Shown here: one piece after another, positions 6,036 through 9,838 of the stretch
How the letters are laid out: the number at the start of each line of letters is the position of its first letter
Numbering within the stretch: position 1 is the first letter of the stretch
NCBI GenBank assembly: GCA_937973935.1
Contig: CALJJF010000271.1
Coordinates: forward strand, 1 to 9,838
Length of the DNA: 9,838 nucleotides
Direction: 5' to 3'
Origin: MKRK01 sp001896915
GTDB taxonomy: Bacteria; Bacillota; Clostridia; Oscillospirales; Acutalibacteraceae
Position numbers and translations under genes: made by a program
The notes under the pieces: model-generated
What the model was told of the DNA's origin: nothing
Database searches by the model: none
What the model saw: the letters and a program-made list of their open reading frames with translations, nothing else

Positions 6036-7412
6036 ATGTTTACTGAATTAGGCAAAATCACCGATATCGGTGTGAATTGGATTGCGATATTTGCATTGTC
6101 TATCACGGCACTGATTTTCATCGGGTTGTATTTCTTAAAAAAGAAAAATTTTGATTTCAGCATAAGGACTTTGATCGGATTGGGAATTGGTATTCTGTTC
6201 GGCATTTTATTTCAGGGTAATCTCGAATATGTTACGCCGGTTGGTGTAATCTATATCAAAATTATCACCGCCATCGTAGCACCGCTGATTGTGTTATCCA
6301 TTCTTTCCAGCGTTACCTCTTTGGGCGATGCCAAAAAACTGACATCATTGGGCTTCCGTTCTGTTTTTTGGTTGCTCCTTAATACGACAATCGCAATTCT
6401 GATAACTTTGTTGGTTGGTCTGGTGCTGAATATTGGAAAAAATGCTAATTTGGCGATCACCACGGTGGACGCTACCAAGCTGGCGGAACGAAATGTGAAA
6501 TTTACGGACGTTGTCATAGGATTCTTCCCTGAAAATTTCTTCAATGACCTGTTGAACAACAGCATCATACCTCTCATTATTGCCTCCCTTGCCATTGCGG
6601 TTGCCTTTATCTTAATTCCTGACAAGAAAAGGGTAGAACCCTTTCGTAGCTTCGTGGAGGCCGCCAAGGATATCGTTACTGTAGTTGTTGATTTCATTAT
6701 CGAAACAACACCTTATGCAGTATTTGCCCTGACCGCCACAGCGGTTTCCAAAGCCGGCAGTAAGCTGGACGCAATCGTACCGCTGTTAATTTTACTGCTC
6801 GTTGTCTATGCCCTGTGTATTTTCCAGACCTACATAGTGAATGGATTTTTACTCTTTTTTGCCGCTAAGCTGAACCCCGTCCGCTTTTTTAAGAAGCTGG
6901 TAAACACCCAGATCACAGCCTTTACGACGCAGAGCAGCGTAGGGACATTGCCCTCAACGGTAACTAGCTTGGTAAAGAAAATAGGCGTTCATGAAGAGAT
7001 CGCAAACTTTACAGCACCTTTGGGCACCACCATCGGCATGCCGGGCTGTGCAGGAATATGGCCGGTCATATTGGCCGTTTTCGCCATCAATGCACTGGGG
7101 ATAGAATATTCGGTAATACAGTATATTGTTCTTGCTATCATTGCCCTCGCAGTTTCCTTCGGCACAGCAGGCGTACCCGGCACAGCAACCATAACCGCAA
7201 CAGCAGTCTTTACTGCGGCAGGACTGCCAATCGAAGTAATCGTTCTGCTGACACCGATCAATGCGATTGCAGATATGGCACGAACAGCCACAAACGTAAC
7301 CGCAGCCGCTGTGTCTACAGCTATTGTTGCACGCAAAGAAGGTGCATTGGACGATTCGATTTTTAACGATGCTGCTTCCGGACCGGTCACTGCGACACCG
7401 ACGGAAGCATAA
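6036..7412 (+). CDS. tcyP: TcyP-like L-cystine/dicarboxylate-amino acid symporter
   Basis: This 458-residue inner-membrane transporter belongs to the dicarboxylate/amino acid:cation symporter (GltPh/GltP) family. Landmarks are the N-terminal YFLKKKNFDFSIRT with GIGILFGILFQ (32-60), as in TcyP; hairpin-1 tip TTQSSVGTLPST (297-308); helix 7 PLGTTIGMPGCAG (328-340); hairpin-2 tip GTAGVPGTAT (376-385); and helix 8 DMARTATNV (413-421) with substrate-binding R416, T417 and N420. The GxxGCAG form of helix 7 points to the TcyP cystine group rather than glutamate carriers, which have NMDGT. Aligned by eye to GltPh, the cation-site Asp312 and Asp405 are Pro336 and Ala424 and Asp390 is Asn409, suggesting different coupling; I recall the helix-7 change as typical of TcyP. 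The start at 6036 has AAGGGA (6021-6026) 9 bases upstream. It heads an operon with two exported proteins. Substrate is inferred from family resemblance. Confidence 0.82.
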   Translation: MFTELGKITDIGVNWIAIFALSITALIFIGLYFLKKKNFDFSIRTLIGLGIGILFGILFQGNLEYVTPVGVIYIKIITAIVAPLIVLSILSSVTSLGDAKKLTSLGFRSVFWLLLNTTIAILITLLVGLVLNIGKNANLAITTVDATKLAERNVKFTDVVIGFFPENFFNDLLNNSIIPLIIASLAIAVAFILIPDKKRVEPFRSFVEAAKDIVTVVVDFIIETTPYAVFALTATAVSKAGSKLDAIVPLLILLLVVYALCIFQTYIVNGFLLFFAAKLNPVRFFKKLVNTQITAFTTQSSVGTLPSTVTSLVKKIGVHEEIANFTAPLGTTIGMPGCAGIWPVILAVFAINALGIEYSVIQYIVLAIIALAVSFGTAGVPGTATITATAVFTAAGLPIEVIVLLTPINAIADMARTATNVTAAAVSTAIVARKEGALDDSIFNDAASGPVTATPTEA

Positions 7413-7421
7413 TGGATCAAC

Positions 7422-7430
7422 GGAAAGGAG
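7422..7430 (+). promoter_or_regulatory. Ribosome binding site that moves the start from 7412 to 7439
   Basis: GGAAAGGAG lies 8 bases before the ATG at 7439. An in-frame ATG at 7412 overlaps the transporter stop codon but would add nine polar residues in front of a perfect signal-peptide start (MKKVIIVL), so 7439 is preferred. Confidence 0.85.
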
Positions 7431-7438
7431 TATTTTAT

Positions 7439-7876
7439 ATGAAAAAAGTTATTATTGTTTTGGTAGTGATTAGCTTGGTGTTGGGGATTTTGGCGTTCAG
7501 CCAGATTTCCGCTGAAAAAAGCGTGAAGCCGGCAAATACCAATCAGGAGACAACCACGCAGTCTTTGGGTGAAACCCAGGCACAGCCAACCGGTAATGGG
7601 ACACTGACGGAGACACAAGTGGCTGTACCGGGTGAAACCACGATACCGGGTGCTACAACCATATCAGGAGCAACAACGGTTTCCCAAAAGCCGGGTGTCA
7701 CACCGACAACAGTGAAGGGTGCCGTCCCCCAGACGACACAACCGACCATAGCCACCACAAAAGCACCGGTACAGACAACAAAGGCAACAACAAAGGCAAC
7801 AACAAAAGCACCGGTACAAACCACCAAGCCGGTTACCACACAAGATCCCTGTGATGTGGAAGAAGAATGCCCATAA
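7439..7876 (+). CDS. Exported Thr-rich low-complexity protein with C-terminal Cys pair
   Basis: The 145-residue product has a classical signal or membrane-anchor segment, MKKVIIVLVVISLVLGILAF, with a plausible cleavage after SQISA (21-25). The rest is low complexity, dominated by Thr, Pro, Ala, Gln and Lys: three xGxTT(I/V) units at 65-81 (GETTI, GATTI, GATTV) and two TTKAPVQTTK blocks at 106-115 and 121-130 separated by ATTKA. The C-terminus is DPCDVEEECP with Cys138 and Cys144, followed by no sorting signal. Thr/Pro-rich runs of this kind act as extended linkers on clostridial cell-surface proteins and may be O-glycosylated. The acidic Cys-x5-Cys tail could form a disulfide or bind metal and is the only non-repetitive part. 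It lies 26 bases after the transporter and 39 before a thioredoxin-like exported protein, so a role in extracellular thiol or cystine handling is possible but unproven. I do not recognise a family. Confidence 0.75.
   Translation: MKKVIIVLVVISLVLGILAFSQISAEKSVKPANTNQETTTQSLGETQAQPTGNGTLTETQVAVPGETTIPGATTISGATTVSQKPGVTPTTVKGAVPQTTQPTIATTKAPVQTTKATTKATTKAPVQTTKPVTTQDPCDVEEECP
7757..7818 (+). repeat. 45-bp-spaced direct repeat within Thr-rich gene
   Basis: ACAAAAGCACCGGTACA occurs identically at 7757-7773 and 7802-7818, exactly 45 bases (15 codons) apart. Between them, AAGGCAACAACA occurs twice in tandem (7781-7792, 7793-7804). All unit lengths are multiples of three, so repeat expansion or loss would keep frame. 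Confidence 0.85.
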
Positions 7877-7915
7877 TCAATCAAACATGCATAAGAATAG
7901 AAGGAGTGCTTTCGA

Positions 7916-9838
7916 ATGAGAAAATCAAAAAAAATTGTATCTGTAATATTGGCAGTAGTCTTGCTGCTGACCCTCAGCGTACCCTTTACTTCCTCGGCAA
8001 CCAGCAGTGTGTTGTTTACCAACACCTATGATTATTTCACCGCAGAATATGAAAATCTGACCGATACAGACCATGTTTTTAAAACTGCTGAATATTATCA
8101 GTTTTATAACTATTTTCTAGGCGGCACAGACTTGGGTGCTGTTTATAGCACAACCGCTCATGCGACGGTTCAGCCGGCTTCCGGTAAATATGTATTCTTA
8201 CTGGGCGGCGTTTCGTCACAAGCCACAAAGGCGGCAATCGGTTATGTCAACGCTGTGGCAAAGGAATATGGCATTACCGCAATTTATAATTTTGACCCGA
8301 AGCTGGATGGAGAAAGCCTTGATATCTCTACGAATACTGATTTTGCAACTAAGTATAACAATATCGTAAGCAAATTTACCGGCCTCACGAAGCTGGATTT
8401 CCCCTCAGTCATTGTTTATGAAAAGGACAGTGTAACCACAGGTCACGTTGTATCCTCCTATGCATGGACAGATACGAGTTTTGCCAATCAGACAGCCATT
8501 GAAACCTTCAAATCAGATCTGCGCACCAATGCATTCAATCCTGCGGCAAGCAGCGGAAAAATCGTAAATATTAAGGTTTCCGACTCGGACTATGTCAGAA
8601 GTGTTCTCAATGCAAGATATTACAGTTCCTATAAATCAACCGCTTACAGAGAGCCTTTGAGACCTCTGCCGGAGAATAAGGAAAACGTTTATGAAGTTGT
8701 CACCCTCAATGAGCTGAGAAGCATTCTAGGAAGCGACGGCAACTATGCAATTTTACTGGGCGGACTTTGGTGCCACAATACCTGGGCGGTTGTAAATGCC
8801 ATTGAAAAATACGCAGAAGAGTATAATGTGAATAAAATTTATTTTTACGACACTGTTTTGGATAGTGCAACCAGCTCTGTCAATAGCATTGATCAATTAC
8901 AGACTCGTTCCACAACATATAAGCCGGGTGGATCCGGTACTGCTGATGTTGCATCACCGATTGCACATTTGTATGTGGACTTAATCAATGATTTCATCCC
9001 CAATATCTATACCCTTAATCAGGGCGAAGCAGACGGCGCAGTAGCAGCCGGTACAGAAGTACCCGCAAGCAAATATATTTCCTACAATGATGGCACGAAA
9101 ACAGTGACCGGACGCAGAGCACAGCTTCCAAATTTCTTTGTATACAATAAAAAACATAAGGATGCACAGGGCAACGCTGCTCCCGTCATTGGTCAAGTTG
9201 AAATCATGACAGAATTATGGCGTATGGATTCTGCTTCCACGGGTACAGGCGCGGATGCGTACAATGCCAGCGGTGTCTTTGACCAATACACAGTGGGATA
9301 CAACAGAACCATCAATGCGTCCTTTACCTACTGGGCACCCGGCTTAAATCAGGTCTTTGGTGAATATGCAGGTCTTCAGCTTGCATCTTTGATTAAACAG
9401 TCTACCCAGCTGACCCCGGCCAACTATACCACTGCTTCCTTTGCTGCCGTCACAAGTGCATTGAATACAGCAAACACAGTGAAATCGGCCATTGATACAG
9501 CGGTTGCAGCAAAATCAGCTACTGCAAAAGCACCGGAAGGCTCCGTGATCAGCGGTGCATACAATGCTCTTTACAAAGCGATTGATGATTTGGTGGAAGC
9601 AGAACAAACCACTTCTTCAACCGTTACACAAACCTCAGGCGGTAGCTCTACTACTGCATCTTCAACAACTAACACTCCGGCATCTTCCACTACTATTACA
9701 TCGACCACCACAGCCGAAGAGACAGAAACCACAGTGGATAACGAAGAGACAGAAACAACAACCATCGTTGTTGATACAGAAACAACCACCGTCAACGACC
9801 AAAAGGATGTTGACACAGGATCCTCTGACGGACTGCTT
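7916..9838 (+). CDS. Exported protein with two thioredoxin-like repeats and Thr-rich tail (3' end outside window)
   Basis: A frame runs from ATG at 7916, with AAGGAG at 7901-7906, to the last base; 641 residues are visible and no stop is reached. Residues 1-28 are a signal peptide (likely cleavage after TSSA). Two thioredoxin-like repeats follow. Repeat 1 has KYVFLLGGVSSQAT (91-104), then IYNFD, with a cis-Pro-type strand DFPSVIVYEK (P163). Repeat 2 has NYAILLGGLWCHNT (276-289), then IYFYD, with LPNFFVYNKK (P405). The WC-x-x-T site in repeat 2 (C286) aligns with thioredoxin WCxxC but lacks the second Cys; in repeat 1 the same place is S101. C286 is the only Cys visible. Residues 505-563 form a helical FIVAR-like segment, and 564-630 a Thr/Ser/Glu-rich linker, which often precedes a wall anchor. 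It is the third gene after a cystine transporter. Monothiol redox or thiol binding outside the cell is inferred from fold motifs; a non-enzymatic binding role is equally possible. Confidence 0.78.
   Translation, partial: MRKSKKIVSVILAVVLLLTLSVPFTSSATSSVLFTNTYDYFTAEYENLTDTDHVFKTAEYYQFYNYFLGGTDLGAVYSTTAHATVQPASGKYVFLLGGVSSQATKAAIGYVNAVAKEYGITAIYNFDPKLDGESLDISTNTDFATKYNNIVSKFTGLTKLDFPSVIVYEKDSVTTGHVVSSYAWTDTSFANQTAIETFKSDLRTNAFNPAASSGKIVNIKVSDSDYVRSVLNARYYSSYKSTAYREPLRPLPENKENVYEVVTLNELRSILGSDGNYAILLGGLWCHNTWAVVNAIEKYAEEYNVNKIYFYDTVLDSATSSVNSIDQLQTRSTTYKPGGSGTADVASPIAHLYVDLINDFIPNIYTLNQGEADGAVAAGTEVPASKYISYNDGTKTVTGRRAQLPNFFVYNKKHKDAQGNAAPVIGQVEIMTELWRMDSASTGTGADAYNASGVFDQYTVGYNRTINASFTYWAPGLNQVFGEYAGLQLASLIKQSTQLTPANYTTASFAAVTSALNTANTVKSAIDTAVAAKSATAKAPEGSVISGAYNALYKAIDDLVEAEQTTSSTVTQTSGGSSTTASSTTNTPASSTTITSTTTAEETETTVDNEETETTTIVVDTETTTVNDQKDVDTGSSDGLL
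9608..9790 (+). repeat. Thr-rich low-complexity tail coding region
   Basis: Codons for about residues 565-625 of the exported thioredoxin-like protein are dominated by Thr and Ser, later by alternating Glu and Thr (GAGACAGAAAC-type units recur at 9718-9728 and 9746-9756). This matches the spacer style of the neighbouring 145-residue protein. It probably spans the cell wall between the folded domains and an anchor beyond the window. Confidence 0.7.

Noticed and set aside
5768..6205. 145-codon minus-strand ORF over the leader and transporter start
   Set aside because: Covers the terminator and inverted repeats and the transporter N-terminus; composition is that of a reversed hydrophobic gene and no ribosome site was seen.
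6989..7618. 209-codon minus-strand ORF opposite the transporter
   Set aside because: It overlaps the conserved hairpin-2 and helix-8 region of a clearly recognisable transporter and has no convincing motifs.
7543..8025. 160-codon minus-strand ORF rich in Val, Cys and Ala
   Set aside because: It is the reverse complement of the Thr-rich repeat tract; repeated ACA/ACC codons read as Val/Cys on the other strand. No ribosome site supports it, and the plus-strand gene has a signal peptide and good ribosome site.
9571..9816. 81-codon minus-strand Val/Ser-rich ORF
   Set aside because: Shadow of the Thr/Ser-rich tail of the exported thioredoxin-like protein, arising from the same codon bias.

Overview
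The window looks like a chromosomal segment of a low-to-mid GC Gram-positive anaerobe, most likely a clostridial relative (Oscillospiraceae/Ruminococcaceae-like). The clues are AAGGAG-type ribosome sites, frequent TTG/GTG starts, a consensus sigma-A promoter, secreted proteins with long Thr-rich linkers and a TcyP-type transporter. Taxonomy is inference from style only. No rRNA, tRNA, CRISPR array, transposase or integrase gene was seen.

Region 1 (1-5531) is a co-directional block. It holds the C-terminal end of a processive family-2 glycosyltransferase (QRRRW motif, then membrane segments), two tandem paralogous membrane-anchored glycosidase-like proteins of 723 and 734 residues (TIM-barrel-like domain plus a C-terminal beta-sandwich resembling family 9 carbohydrate-binding modules), and a 111-residue DUF6054-like protein. 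Gaps are 31, 5 and 11 bases, and all three genes after the glycosyltransferase use non-ATG starts. The likely theme is synthesis and trimming of an extracellular polysaccharide. A 13-bp perfect hairpin follows, whose 3' arm contains the ribosome site of a 48-codon SHOCT-like gene; a UACG-loop intrinsic terminator closes the block.

Region 2 (5532-6035) is a regulatory leader. It has a perfect TTGACA-17-TATAAT promoter with a palindrome in its spacer, a 43-codon ORF with a strong ribosome site, an intrinsic terminator, and a 32-codon ORF overlapping several short inverted repeats. Both small ORFs encode three cysteines. The layout suggests attenuation of the downstream operon.

Region 3 (6036-9838) is a second operon: a TcyP-like cystine/dicarboxylate-amino-acid symporter, a 145-residue exported Thr-rich protein ending in a CxxxxxC pair, and a large exported protein (641 residues visible, cut by the window end). 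The last carries two thioredoxin-like repeats: one has a single catalytic-type cysteine (CHNT), the other has serine in its place. Together these suggest an extracellular thiol/disulfide system feeding cystine uptake. This is the most promising candidate for an undescribed system here.
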